Positions 41,190 through 55,400 of a stretch of 64,000 nucleotides of DNA are shown here, in pieces. Within the stretch, counting starts at the first letter, position 1. Each line of letters opens with the position of its first letter. A program made the translations under genes and the position numbers. Origin of the DNA: Ridgeia piscesae (taxonomy: Eukaryota; Annelida; Polychaeta; Sabellida; Siboglinidae); NCBI GenBank assembly GCA_025642075.2, contig JAODUO010000471.1:191001-255000 (forward strand). The letters are read 5' to 3'. The notes under the pieces were generated by a model. The model made no database searches, was not told where the DNA came from, and saw nothing but the letters and a program-made list of their open reading frames with translations.

Positions 41190-41335
41190 CGACCCGTCTT
41201 TAGTGCGTCGTGAGCGAGTCTTCGCGGTGTGCGGGCAAATCAACTAAAGACTCGCTGACGACTCGACCTAAAAACTCGCTCAAGACGCGGCCAAGACGCA
41301 TCTAAAATGCGTCTTGAGCGCGTCGCTGGCTTAAG
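41190..41335. repeat. GC-rich repeat module, right copy
   Basis: Shares gcgtcgtgagcgagtcttcg and cggtgtgcgggc with the left module in direct orientation and adds actcgctcaagacgcggcca and a palindromic aagacgcat/atgcgtctt pair. Confidence 0.75.
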
Positions 41336-41784
41336 GGATTTGCATTTTACATTGCTGTATGTTGTGGTTTCGATAAGCACATATATCTGACAAGTTGTCT
41401 AAATGCACATATCATAACTCATCTATACGATTGCCTCAAACAGGTTGTACTGCGCGAAAAATGGCACCCTTCATTATTAGTCAAGATCGCCAAACACAAG
41501 TACTAGCCGGCAATGCCATGGCAACCACCATAATAATCGATTAAAATTCATGATTTCCGTGATCATTGTCACCGACAAAGAATTTCATTGCTTCTGCTTG
41601 TAACAAGCCTTCGGACAATATAACTGAAATACGCTATTTGGGAACAGTTCAATTATTACAAACAAAAACAAAACAAAGTCCTATATGTTAACATGGAGAA
41701 TATGGACTTCCTGCCTCCAACTGCCCCCAGCCTCGTTTTCGCGCGCGAGACTTACACGTCCTATTGCACAACACTCAAACTATA

Positions 41785-41882
41785 TACACTCATTCGCCCA
41801 CCCGCCCACCCGCCCGCCCACCCCCCTCACCCGCCCACCCGCCCACTCGCCCACCTCGCTCGCTCATTCACTCACTCACTCA
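41785..41882 (+). repeat. (CCCGCCCA)n and (CACT)n low-complexity tract
   Basis: Units of cccgccca and related forms followed by actc repeats, ending just before the 3' splice-site-like ctccag at 41900 that precedes the giant gene's first ATG. Confidence 0.85.
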
Positions 41883-41924
41883 TCTTTTCGTAATCTCCAG
41901 GTTGCTGCCCAGACTGCAGCGGTC

Positions 41925-44508
41925 ATGGCCCTGCAACCGGATGTGACGTTTAAGGTCCATCGGACAGGTGAGACTAAGACGTACAGGTTTCCGTTAGACA
42001 TCACGACGACGCTGGCCGATGCGAGACAAAAGCTGCTCACTCGGCACCCAGCCAGTGTGACGGCGTCGGCGTCGGCGGAGAACAGAGAAGTCGCGTTCCT
42101 GCGAGGGAGTCGAGTTGTGACGGCGGCAGAAGAAACACACACCCGACTGTGTGACGTCGTTCCGAAGCTGTTTGCCGGCAAACCACCACCGAACGAGGTC
42201 TTCCGCTACAGAGACGTCACTTACCGGGAGGTGGGTATACCGGCGTGACGGTCTGGAATGTCAATCGGTCCAGCACGTCGTTCTACTTCCGTTTTTCACC
42301 GGCTTATGCATATTGCGCATGACTCGTACATGTCAAAGGTTAGCGGCACATTTCGGCCCGCAACTTACCAATCTAGGATGTCGTTCCACCTCGTTTTGAG
42401 TGTCGTTCATGAACTTCGTATATGCATGTCAAATGTTAACGTCTACTTTGACCAGCTTAAACACTGTGACTGCTGAACCTATGCGTGACCCATGCATATT
42501 AGTGTTTATGTTAATGATTTATTTACACGCTTCCTTTGTTGCAATTATTATTAGTAAACATAACAAAACCTCATAATTAGCGTTACTTGTGTAATGATTT
42601 ATAAAACGTTTTTTCTTAATGTCATTGTCTTAGAGCGTCGTGCATCTTATGGTTTCACCACTGCAGTAGTTTTCAGCGTTATTTATAGCGCGTACAGCGT
42701 TAAGTACAAATCGCGTGTGCGTGTGTGTGTGTGCGCGCGCGCAAGCGAGTGTGTGCGTGTATGAGCGAGAACACGTGTGTGTGCGTGAGCATGTGTGTGT
42801 GTGCATCGTGTGTGCGCATGCATATGCGTGCGTCCGTGCTTGCGTGTGTGTGTGTGTGTGTGTGCGTGCGTGTGCGTGTGCGTGTGTGCGTGCGTGTGTA
42901 TGTGTGTTAGTGACACCTACATATACTTGGTTGTTGATTGCCCGTCCTGGCTGCAGGTGACGCTGCAGTATGGCGACCACAAAGCAGCCATCTTGTGTGC
43001 GTGTCTTGTCCGGCTGATAGAAATTGGAGAGAAGACAACAAAGATCACCGACGCAAGATACGGTTTCTCGTTTATTCCTGCTAACATAGAGACATACGAA
43101 TATGTCAACACAGGTAAATAAAATAGTTAGTTAACAATTATAGCTTACGTGTGACAAGGTTACACACAATATTTATTTATTTATTCAGTGACATTATTTT
43201 AGCGTCTCATAATACTTTATGGCAAAGTGCCGTTGTTAGCATTCATTGAGTTTATGAACTTAACCATATAAACAAATAAACAAACATACACCTAAAATTT
43301 ACTTTCATTGCACTAACTATCCCGATTTATTGACATTTTGAGAAAGGGTTTTGGGTTCGTTTCTCCATGTTTCACGGTATGCAAAGATATAATTAGTTAG
43401 CTTTTACTGAAAATACAATGGAACTAAATTACACGGCCATGGGAATAATGAATAGTAACTGCTTACTTTTATAGTCACACAACATATGACGGTTTCCCGA
43501 CGGACAAAGACAATCGTCACGAAAGGTATTGTTTTTTGGTTGTGTTTGTGATGGTGTTCCATTTATAAGAAAACGTCGTAAATTATGAAAACTTGTTTGT
43601 GTCGTGTCTGTTGCTGCGGTTGAGTTTACGACATGTCAGTAACAGACTGCAGCACAATTACCGCGTTGAAACGCGTGAGTCGAAGCGTCAGGTGGACCTG
43701 TTCTCAAATATTTAATTTTATTGTCTATAGGCACTACGTGACTCAACGCCAGAATACATTCTTATTTAACATGACATGTACTTGCATGTTAAAAATCGCA
43801 AATAAAGCTTCATTTATTATAATTATTGCATTCACATATTTTGAAGCTCATCAGAAACATCGGCTCTTGAGGGTGACAGTGAGGCTACCCAAAAACACCT
43901 GATTACCCAAAAAACACCCAAATACCCTCCGAACAATTCTCAGCTTCCGACGCCTGTGCAATATAACTCACTATAGCGACCAACGAGCTGGTGATTTGCC
44001 TTTCAATACATATTCACAGCCAATAGGCCAGTTGCCACACTTAATTTTCACTATAATTTATTTTGCAGATCTGCACGAATTGGCAGCTACGGGGAAAGGG
44101 AAGGTAAGAAACTATTACAAAACGTCATGAATATAAAAAACTTTCGCTTATCGCTGCATTGTATGTTTCATTTCAAAACTCAATTTCTACTTATAAATGT
44201 CAGCAGTGTTAATTCATCTAAATCTGATGTTCTAAAAACGTCGTTTTACTTATGCAAACTGCTTAACTGTATCAAACAGATGCGATATTCATACTTGTTT
44301 TCTGTGCGTGACAGTTCCGCGATTTTCAAACATCGTGTGTAACAGTCTAGGTCAAGCTGACTGGTTGATATATTAGTCGGTTGGTTGGCTGATACTCGCT
44401 TTCCTCCGTTTACAGGTGACACTTGGACGCGGCGTCCAACACGAAAACGGCACACACTTGAAAGACGTACTGCAAAAATTAACACCACCGAGCACAATGA
44501 CAATGCAG
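41925..44508 (+). CDS. giant gene exons 1-4: N-terminal region, possible ubiquitin-like fold
   Basis: Exon 1 encodes 102 residues starting MALQPDVTFKVHRTGETKTY and continuing with DITTTLADARQKLL and VAFLRGSRVV. The pattern (two short strands, a helix with ADARQKLL, then strands) suggests a beta-grasp/ubiquitin-like fold; this is inference from pattern only. Exon 2 adds VTLQYGDHKAAILCACLVRL, exons 3-4 a short linker (DLHELAATGKGK, then VTLGRGVQHENGTHLKDVL). The ATG at 41925 is chosen because it is the first in frame after a good acceptor-like site. Intron 1 contains a G/T-rich microsatellite. Confidence 0.65.
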
Positions 44509-47500
44509 GTAGGCATAATTCAATCAAGGATTGTGTTGCCTGGACAATGGAGGTCTGTTTGACTTATTGTTGACGCCAGTTATAAGTTTGATACGAATAC
44601 AACGCCGTACCTGACATGTTCCCTATTATCGCCCAGTACTGGTAAAGACACATGGCGCTAATCAATGTGCCATCTGGTAAATATTCAACCAAATGCCAAC
44701 ATAGGTTTGATCTAATTCATGTATATTTGACATGTTTCATCAGCAAAATTTATTACAGATAAAAAGATGCATGTCAAAGACATTTTAGGAATTATAGCCT
44801 GCATCACCCAGGCTAGGATTACAGTCGATCTATTATATGGGTCACATAACTGTCATATTGTCGGATCCCGCAGGACTACCGAGGCATGACGCCGCTCCAC
44901 TACGCCGCCGCCGTTGGAGACATCGGTGCTTGCTCCGTCCTGCTGGAGCAGTTCCAGGCGACTGTGCTTCACGCTCGCGACAACCTCGGCAAGACGGCCT
45001 TGCACCACGCTCTGTACTGGACCCGCGTACCCGTAGCGGCGCTGCTCCTGCAGCGAGGGGCAAAGGTGGACAACGATGAAGACACGTACGGGAACACACC
45101 GCTGACTCTGATCCAGCACCTCAAAGACAAAACGCTGACACAGCTTATGCAGGAACTGCTCCCAAAAGGACCTCCTTTGGAAAAGTCGTTGCTGGAATGC
45201 CTCCTACACAGGACAATGTGGGGATTGTGCACCGATTTTGTGAAGCCGCTGTGCGACATGGGAGTGGACGTGAACTCGACAGATGCCATCGGTTTGGCAG
45301 CGATTCACTACGCGGCAATACGGGACAGCGGCGCCATGGTACAGGCGCTGGTCAGAGCGGGTGTTGATGCCGCAACTGCACGCACGCAGAGCGGTCGCCT
45401 GGCGTTACATTTGGCCGCGCAGCGTCGGACATCCACCATCCTGCAACAGTGTGACGCACTGGTGGAGACGGTGGCCAGCGACGATCTAACAACCGCCGTT
45501 TTCTCGGCGATCAGTGCGTGTAACTTCGAAGCGGCGGCCGTTCTCCTGGGACAGCCACGACTGACATTGACGCAGCGCGAATGGGAGTATGTGGCTGACG
45601 TCACCGACAGACACCTGCCAGCGAGCCGGCCAGTCGTCAGGTATTTCCGAGACGCGGCAGTCGCTACACGGTTCCTGGCGGTGTCGGCGCGTCTCGGCTA
45701 CACAGACACGGTGAGGCAGCTACTCGACCAGGGGGCGCCACTGTGCAACAGTCAAGACTTCATGGGTCGAACGGCTCTGCACGAAGCGGTGCAGGCGGAT
45801 AACGGGGCAGCAATTATCGCCAACTTGTTGCTGTCACAGCAACAACTTGACCCGAACATACAGGACCAGCGAGGCGAGACGGCCCTGCACTACGCCTGCC
45901 GGGCCGGGAAGGTTGGCGTCATTGACATTCTCTTAAGTGACAAACGAGTCCTACCATTCATGCAGGTGAGTGACGAGATAGTTATCACATACTTTCTATG
46001 AGCAGATTTTAGTTGTTCATTACTGGTTTAATAATATATACCAAAATAGGTAAGTTATTAATAATTAATACTAAGTTTGGCGGCATTCACAATTATGCAT
46101 CGTTTCTGTTTTATAATGGTACTAATAATTTTTATTAAAAAACAACAAATGAAAACGCATCATGTAGTTATGCATATTTAACTTTAAAGCGAATGTTATC
46201 AAAAAGTACGGTAATCTATATAATGTTTAATTTACTTAGTGCTATTTTTATGTTTTGTAACACTGCCTTCGAACAGGGTAACCTGGATTTACTACGCTAA
46301 ATAAATGATTTATTAGTACTATTATATTATTATAATCGACATATAACATATGCTACAATGATATTTTAACAGGAATTAGCGGCATTTGTAGAAATCCTGT
46401 TATATGTTTCGGTGATTCGCAGGATTATATCGGACGGACACCTCTCCTAGCGGCCTTGCGCGCAGGCCAACGACAGGCCGCTAGACATGTGTTGGCGAAA
46501 TTCCCTCTCCACGTCGGCTTGACCAAAAAAGACATATACGGCTGTTCGATCTGGCACTACGTACACCAGTTTGAGCAAAACGATTTGTATCAAGTGTGCG
46601 CCTTGTTCAGACAGGTGGAGGATCAGGAGCAAGAGCAGGCACATGAGCAGGCACAGGAGCAGGAGCAAGAGCAGAAAGCCGCTCCAAAGACTCAGTCTGA
46701 AATTGGAGAAGGGAACGAACCGGAAGTGTCATGTTCCCATCCTGCAGGGAACACACCAGACGAAGGCAGTCTTGCCCCAGATGTCATTTGGAGACCGCGG
46801 TTGTATGAGAGCGTGCGACGGCATGCTGATGCAAGATTCGTTTGTCCGAAATGCGGTCAGCGCATGTTTCCCCGGCTTGCAAAGCGACACCAAACGCTTT
46901 GTGAGCGACAACAGTTGCTTCGGTGCAGAGTCACTCCCACCGTGTCCTCGTCACCAAAAGAGAATGTCATCCTCAAACGCCGGGATATACCGAAATGGCA
47001 AGAATCTCCACCATTCGCATTCCACAACGACAAAGGCATGTGCGACCAGCGCTCTTCGCCACTCTTCGCTGCCGTTGTACGGAACGATTTGGCCACGCTG
47101 AAGTTCCTTTGGGAATGCAAGTCCTCATATGAGAACGACGCCAGCGACGCAAGGAATGTTCTGGAATTCGCCGTCGACTGCTTGAAACCGAAAATGGTAT
47201 CTTTCTTGCTCGCAGACGGGGGTATGAGAAGTGAAGACGACAAGATGTGCCTCGTGCACAGATGTGTGTCCGCACTCGCATGGACAGAAGCCGAAATGAA
47301 AGCGCAGTTTGAGATACTAAACATGCTGCATGCATCCGAAGGTCGACAGATATGGACTTGTCAGGGACACGACTCGTGTCGACCAGATGTCTACAGTCAG
47401 GAGCGCAACAATTGCATGCAACGGATGTTCTCCGTCTTGGCAAACAACTGGTCGGGTGAGAAAAGAGTTGTGAAGGATATCATCGCGGGATTGGGCAGAA

Positions 47501-48862
47501 CCGATCAGATCGAAGTTCTGAACCAGGCCATCATTGAAGGGCATTCTGCTATGGTAGAATGGTGGTTATCTTGCATACATTCGACTGAAAGCACTGGAAC
47601 ACCAGTTATGACAGGGGAAGAACAACTCTATCTGGCGTGTACAGCGAAGCGGAAGGTCGTCAAAATCATGGAACATATTCTACAACATTGGCCTCGGGTG
47701 CTGGATGGTGACCAAAGAAAACACGTGGTTGATGCAACAGAAGCAACAGAAGAAACATCACAAGAAGACCAAATAACAACAGTCGAAACAGAGAGAGAAG
47801 AAACAGAAGAAATAGTTACAAAACGCGCAGAAAGCAATGCAGCAGACAACGACATGCAGGACATTACCGTTGATAAGACAAATGCTAAATGCAAATTCAT
47901 CTACATGCACAGTCACACGCCGCTGGAGTGGCTGATGCGTCCAGCGTTACCGAGAAGTCCGGAAGAAGACAACGAATTCCACGACAGAGAGAACCTTGGC
48001 TGTTTCCTCATCGAAAACAAATTATACCTGGACATAGTCTGCGTGGACGACGACACAGGTGACAGCATTCACGCGGCTTGTGTGGCGTTGTCACTGGCCG
48101 TGAAACAACACTACTGGAAGATCGCTGAATCCCTTCTTCTAAATGGCGCTGCCGAACTCTTCTGGAACTGTGTGCATGGCGAGAAGAAAGGGACCACGTT
48201 GTGCACTGAGTGCTACAAACTGTCAGCACAGGGCATGATCAGAGATCTGTGTCGACCGAATGCTCCTATCAAACTGTTGCAGACCTTTCTCTCTCTCAAA
48301 CCCAAAGACGCAAGGACACCGCAGTCAGATGCACCAGTGCGCAGTCCGCCGGGCTACTGGGTTCCATCGCTGAATCCCGCCCAACTGTGCGAACTAGTGG
48401 AACTTTCCCGCACCTACCCTCGACTGTGTCCTCCGGTGTGCTGCGAGGAATTCACATATGCTCCGAGGGGTGGAACGATCTATGAGCGCGAACCGACGAA
48501 GAACTGGACTGTTCTCCACGAGGCCTGCAGAGCGGGGAACGAAGACGTCGTTACGCGCCTCCTCGGGACGTTGCACGAAGTGTTGCAGATGCCAAATGAG
48601 CCGAGTCTGTCCACTCCCCTGTCCCTTGCGGTCCGCAGCGAGAGCGTCGTCAACGTGGAGACGTTGTTGGCGCGTGGAGCACCGCCCAGTTGGGCCATCG
48701 TTGCAGAGAGCTTCGATCGCCAGCGCCAGAGTCAGCGTGAGTCTCCATTCTGTCGGTCAAATTATGCTCTCACTGTCACGTACATGTCGATCGCGACAGT
48801 AAAAGTATAATTCGTTGACACAAGACTTACTACTAGCAATACCTACTACAACAACAACAACA

Positions 48863-48900
<38 letters not shown>

Positions 48901-48902
48901 TT

Positions 48903-48966
<64 letters not shown>

Positions 48967-49016
48967 CACTACCACTACCACTACCACTACCACTACCACT
49001 ACCACTACCACTACAT

Positions 49017-49100
<84 letters not shown>

Positions 49101-49300
49101 TACTACTACTACTACCACTACCACTACCACTACCACTACCACTACCACTACCACTACCACTACCACTACCACTACCACCACCACCACCACCACTACCACT
49201 ACCACTACCACTACCACTACCACTACCACCACCACCACCACCACCACCACCACCACTACCACTACCACTACCACTACCACCACCACCACCACCACCACCA

Positions 49301-49369
<69 letters not shown>

Positions 49370-49410
49370 AACCAATACTACTACTACAACCAATACTACT
49401 ACTACAACCA

Positions 49411-49460
<50 letters not shown>

Positions 49461-52400
49461 TTACTACTGCTACTACTACTACTACTACCACTACCACTAC
49501 TAATAGCAAAAACAAAAATAAAATAATAATGCATAATCTATCTCGGGACAAAAGTATGTTCGACAAAAACATTGCCAGTTTTTACAATTAGTTTTTAGTG
49601 TTTACATTACACTAGTATGTATAAAATATGTTTTACTTTACCAGGCATCACATCGGACAAGACGAGAGTTTCCCCAGAAGCCATACACATGGACATTCTG
49701 AAGCTGCTGTATAGGAGGTGATGACAGCTTTACCTTCTGTCATTGTGTACCGTGAGGACGAGAAGCAGTTATCAAAAACAAACTGGCTGTGCTTCCTATA
49801 TACATTGCAAGGAATACACTATTTTGTATCGCGGTCATTAGGCTGCTAATTTTATATTTCATGTGTCCCGTGCGTCAGGTCGGTCTGGTGCGTCAAATAT
49901 GACTTGTCGCGTTGTCTGTCGGCTTATGTAAAGACCTGGGGGATGCAGTATACTCGAAGACATGCAACATTTCAATTTCTCCAAAATACACATCTGCGTC
50001 AAAATTGTAGCCTTTTTCTGTTGGGTAGGTGATCTTATCTCTGTCACCACCACAATATATACAGAAGCCACCTAACTCTACGACGCCTTTGATAGCAAAC
50101 AACTTCAGCTGTGTTTCCTTTGCTTCCAGACTGCGCCCATCCAGACCGTCTTGTGCCGACATGGAACAGGTTCTCCTCCGAGTGGCTACACGCGGCGGGT
50201 TGAACCAGTTGCGGGCTCTCCAAGACATTGACATTGTACCAGAAGAATCGGACGTGCAGTTTGTCTGGTGAGTAACGTCATTGTCATATTCAAAATAGAT
50301 CGAGCGAGTAGACCGCATATCATTGATCAAAAAGCACCGACGATGACATTGCACATGACATTGCAAATGCAATTTAGATTAAATATTCATTACCGATTTC
50401 AATTAATATAATTACATTATTAACCATTTCGACGAAGAAAATCATGGAAGCAAAATAGGTGAAATTCAGTTAACTTCTCATTATTAGTACTTAGACTTTT
50501 ATTAGATGAATTAAGTGTACTACTGAGTACCACAACCATTTGTCTAATAATGTATCCCGTTGAGCTGCATATCTATGTTCTTAATCCAGGAGAGTGTTAC
50601 TTCTGGCGGTCGACTCTGGTCAGGCTGATGTGGCCATGTTTCTCCTGGAGCATCGAATACAGCAGACAATACACGACGTCATCACAAACAAACTGAACGA
50701 CTTCACCGACCTACTTCTGCGCTCGTCTCGACAGCAAATGTGGGAGCTCATGGATAAACTGATACCAGACATCAGTGGATTAATAGACGACTGTCAATTC
50801 GCAAACGGTACACACGGTCAGACGTGTGTCCACTACTTGGCTATGGGCGGTCAAGTGTCGCTGGTTGTGAGGGTGCTTCGTCTGATCAAGTGCGCCGAGA
50901 TGTCGCCGTCGTGCATTGGTCAAGAGGACCACTGTGAGAGGACGCCATATTGGTATTCCGTTGCCAATGCACACTGGTCGCTGGCCGCGGTGTTTCTCAT
51001 TTATGGAGCAAATCCGGCTGAGAAGAGTCCATGGCCAGGACGTTTGGGCGGCATGGTCGAAGTGCGCATGTCTGACAGTGGCGATCAGTACACGATCGAC
51101 TTGCCTCGTTTGTTGACGGCGGGAATGTTTGCGAACGCGGCTTCTTGTTCCATTCTACACGCCGTATGTGCGACGGGGAACACGGCACTTGTGAAGATGC
51201 TGTGCAAAGAAAGACCGGAACTAGCAACGACACTGGATGACGACGGTCGGTCGGCGCTATTCTATGCAGCGTACAACGGCCACAAAGATGTCATACAAGT
51301 CTTGGTGTCGCTCGACGTCGATTGGCTCAGCATCGATGCCGCCGTCTTCAGTGCCGCCGCCTTGTACGCCCTCAAACAGGCTCGCAACATCGGCCTGTTC
51401 ACAACGTCGAAACACAGCGTTTTGAGGAAGGAGAAGACCAGCGATATCACGAAGCTGTTGTCGTACACCACAAGAACATTGGCTAGAAAAGAGCCACAGT
51501 TTTGTGGGGAATCTGCAGAAGCCGGCCTGAGCAATGCAGAAGAATGCATCGCTGTAATTCTGCAAGGTCTTGGAACAGATAAACCGATGCCGACGACTGC
51601 CAGCGACTTGCTGAGTCTAGCAGCAGTTGTCATCGGGTCTCTCCGACTCTACACGTCGCTGCAGAGTGTCAACTCTCTTGTGGCAGTGTTAGACACACAT
51701 CGGATAGCCACAGCCTTGACCATCGTCATCGACACAACACAATCCAGACAACGTGAAGAAGTCAAGAAACACAGCGTTTCTCTCTTTCAACTTGCACTTC
51801 ACTTTCTCATGAGACGGATCACTGGTCGCTCTAGAAACACGACACTCAATCGTGCGATGGACCGCGAGACCATCACTTTACTGACGTCGCTAAACAATGT
51901 AGAGTCGGCACTGCTGGCCACAACAACATCGTCTTTGTTGTCACCTGTTATGCGCACTCTCCTTGAAGTGGATCCAGCTGGTGCCGTTAATTGTGACCCA
52001 CAGAAGTATTTGCGCATCTTCTCATTCGCCCTAAAGAACGCACCTGACTGCGCTACTCAGCTGGCGAATGTGCTACGAGACCGGCCTGACTCCGGCGACA
52101 GAGATGCGCTGGCGTGCCTTGCGCTACAAGAAGCCGTCTACCACGGCGCAGATGCCACTGTTAAAGCACTTCTGAAAGTAGGTCAAAACCCCAGCAGACG
52201 TATCGTTGATGTTGACGTGGCCCTGGGACTGGCAGAAGAACTTCCGGTTCGTCACTTCCGGCCCACCTGGTCTGCCCTGCATGTAGCAATCGCCAGAGGC
52301 CACAGCTCCCTCTTTGTTACACTGTGGAATGTCGTTGGGAATTACAGTTCACCACCAACCGTCGTCAACGGATCCGAAATGTGGAACGAACTACTGTACA

Positions 52401-55400
52401 TGTCGGCCGCATACGGTAATGACGAAGTGAGAACCTGTCTCACCGGAAAAGGCTGTCAGTATACGGCACTAAACCACGACGTTGATGGGCTGCTGTCTCG
52501 GAAGATCGACACCAGGTCGATGTGCTTGACTGCTGTAAAGAACGGCCACGAAAGATACGCAGAGACCGTCTTCGGTGATGTGACGTCACACGCCACAGCC
52601 CTGTACGACGAACACGAACAGACCAACATCTACCATTACGCCGCCTACAACGGTTTGTCGGCGCTGACAAAGTCTCTCTTGGAAAACAACGTTCCTGGCT
52701 TCTCCCGTGTTGACGAATACGGCGTCACACCAGTCCAGTACGCTCAGGCGTCAGGCCACATGGACACGCTGCGTGTGTTACTTGAACACGCAAAGGCTGC
52801 TGGGACGAGTCCAACACTGAGTCCCTGGGGACTGTATGGCGTGCTTCGTGCTATGGAGCACCACACTGTCTCCGTCGGTCGCATCCCAACGTGCATATCA
52901 TGTTCGGAATTGACGTGGGACGCGAGTAGTTTCGAGAGGGTCGCAGTGCAGTACATTGCACATGCTCTCGCCGTGCAGCGTGACCACATGGCATGGGTCT
53001 ACATCCAAGCTGTCCAGCCGGACTTGTTCGAGACCAACGCCAAGTCGCAAACGTTGCTGCATTATGCCGCCGCCGGCGGGTGCGTCAACAGTCTAACGGT
53101 AATACTGGACACGGCCAAGCAGCAGAACGCGCGCAATGTGTGCGTCACGGAAGACGACGCCGGACATACAGGTAAGTTTGATCGAGGTGTAGTCACGAAT
53201 TGTGAGTAATTTTTCAGTTTACATTATATATAGAAAAAAACAGTACCATATCTATTTATCGCATTATAAACGAACTACTGTGATGATAACTGTAGCCATT
53301 GCTTGCCCCGTAACAATACGTGGATGCGCTTATGCAATAAATACTCTTAAGATATTAAACAATATTACTATGCAACATTTGGCAGGGTATGTTGAAGCTT
53401 TTTACCGTTGATAAGTATTGCTAAATGTGTAATGGACGTCCGTGGTTTGTTGTAAGATAACTGTTGTGGTGACAGTATTGTACAGACAGTACTGCACTGT
53501 GACGCTTAACTGTTTTTATAGCGTTGCAAAGTATGCTATGCGTCTGTACCAAACAGCGTTGAGTCATGCTATCGTGACGGGTCATATCGACTGCGCCGAA
53601 CTGTTGCTGGACCAGCACGGATGGAGTCTATCAAGATGCCAGAAGACAGGTGAGACGCCCCTTCACTTGGCGGTGAGATTCAAGCACGAGCAGCTGGCCA
53701 AGCATCTGGTCGCGGTCGGCGGGACATCGCAATGGGAAGAGGCCGACAACGAAAACCTGACGCCCGTGGAATATCAGGAGCTGTTTGATGAACGTTCGCT
53801 CCGTCATGCATCTCCATCTCCCGCTGAACAAGACAAATCGCAAATCAGTGCAATGGAAGTACATCGGTTGTCTCGTGCATCCGGGTCCACGTCAGAACTG
53901 ACTGAAATGGAAGCACCGCCCGACTGGCAGTGTCAGACGGCGGAGAACAACCTAACGAAACTGGAGAGCGTCAAACTTCGACAACCGTCAAAAGCGGACA
54001 CAGACGCGTGGTTCCGACTGGAACAATCAAAAAACGAGACAGGCACGTGGGCATACTCAGTAGACGAACTTATGGATCGAGCTATTCAACATGCACAGGA
54101 AAAGGTAAGAGTATTGGATAATTACTATAGTACAAAGTGATCGCTTCTATATGGGAAAAATTATATTTTTTGTCAATTCGTTGTTACAACGAATTGACAA
54201 AATGCAATTTTGTTCCAGACATACCACCATTTACTTAGTCACTTGGTTAACGGCTTTCAAATAATAAAATTTATATATAGGTCACTGCACCTTCTGGTCT
54301 AGTGTCGCCACTTATCGAACTGGAAATTATATCCTCATCAACACAACTCCGTTTTTTTCAGAAACGCACGCACGCTAACACGCACGCACGCACACAAACA
54401 CACGCATACATTGTGCGTGAAACATAAAAAGATATTTAGGTAAGCAGGCATATATATACTTGTGTTAATGCCATGTACATAGCGCATTTCACAAATATGG
54501 TAATTAGTTCGTCTTTGAGCGTGACTTATAATATACCGTATTTGTTCGTAGGTTTGATATTCAACTGAACGTGACAACGTTTCTTAGAGATGTCCTCTGA
54601 TGAAATGTGCCAGTATTATACATTTTTTATTAGCGACGTGACCGATAATTTTGGCTGTGCCCGCAATTGATTAATGCATGAGTAACTACTGTTTATTCTG
54701 ATGGCCTCAGGTGATGGAGCTACTTGGAATCAAACTGACAGTACAGATGGAGAAACAAAACGTGGATGCAGAAGAACGTGGACAAACACATGTCCTGCAG
54801 CAGTACGCCATTCAGCAACTGCGAAGCGAAGTTGAAAACTACGAACGCTACTGGGACACCATAACATACTACATGGACGAAGAGACGGTCAACGACATGA
54901 GACAAAAAGAGTTGAAGCCGAACAACGTAGTCTACATCGACGTCAGGGACAACAACGACCAGCCCACAGTTGACCCTGGGACAGTCAGATGGGTGTTTCG
55001 CGTGGGTGAAGGTGGTCAGCCGAGAGCGGAACCAGGGCACTTACCTGTCTGGCACGTCTTGCGAGCACGTTATGTCGAATGTGTTTGCCTGTGGGCACAT
55101 TTGGACGGGGTGCAAAGGCACAACGGTCGCGTCAAGTTCACGGGATTAGAGAACTTCGACTCGATGGAGCAACGGCTCGCCTTCGTCAGAACACACTTAG
55201 CGTTCGTGGTGGAACTAATCTCGAGGGTCCTTGTTGTACACTGGGAATACCTACTGAATGTTGTCGAGAACCTCACGTTTGACGTGCGCCACGAGGATGG
55301 CCAGAAATGCGAGATTTTGATCGATGACGGATCAAAAACGTTACATGTCAGAGTCGCCTCTGCGGATCCGTCACAACCCGACATTGACGCCTTCTTGTTG

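Noticed and set aside
42710..42910. Coding frames rich in Cys-Val in intron 1 of the giant gene
   Set aside because: Cryptic GT/GC dinucleotide repeat between two well-supported exons.
48815..49591. 258-codon frame of Thr, Leu, Pro and Tyr runs
   Set aside because: Translation of the (CTA)n array in intron 6; it has no domain and the exons on either side splice past it.
53522..53556. Earlier acceptor for exon 10 at 53520
   Set aside because: Using it would put the ankyrin sequence out of frame; the AG at 53556 joins GHT to ALSHAIVTGH in phase.
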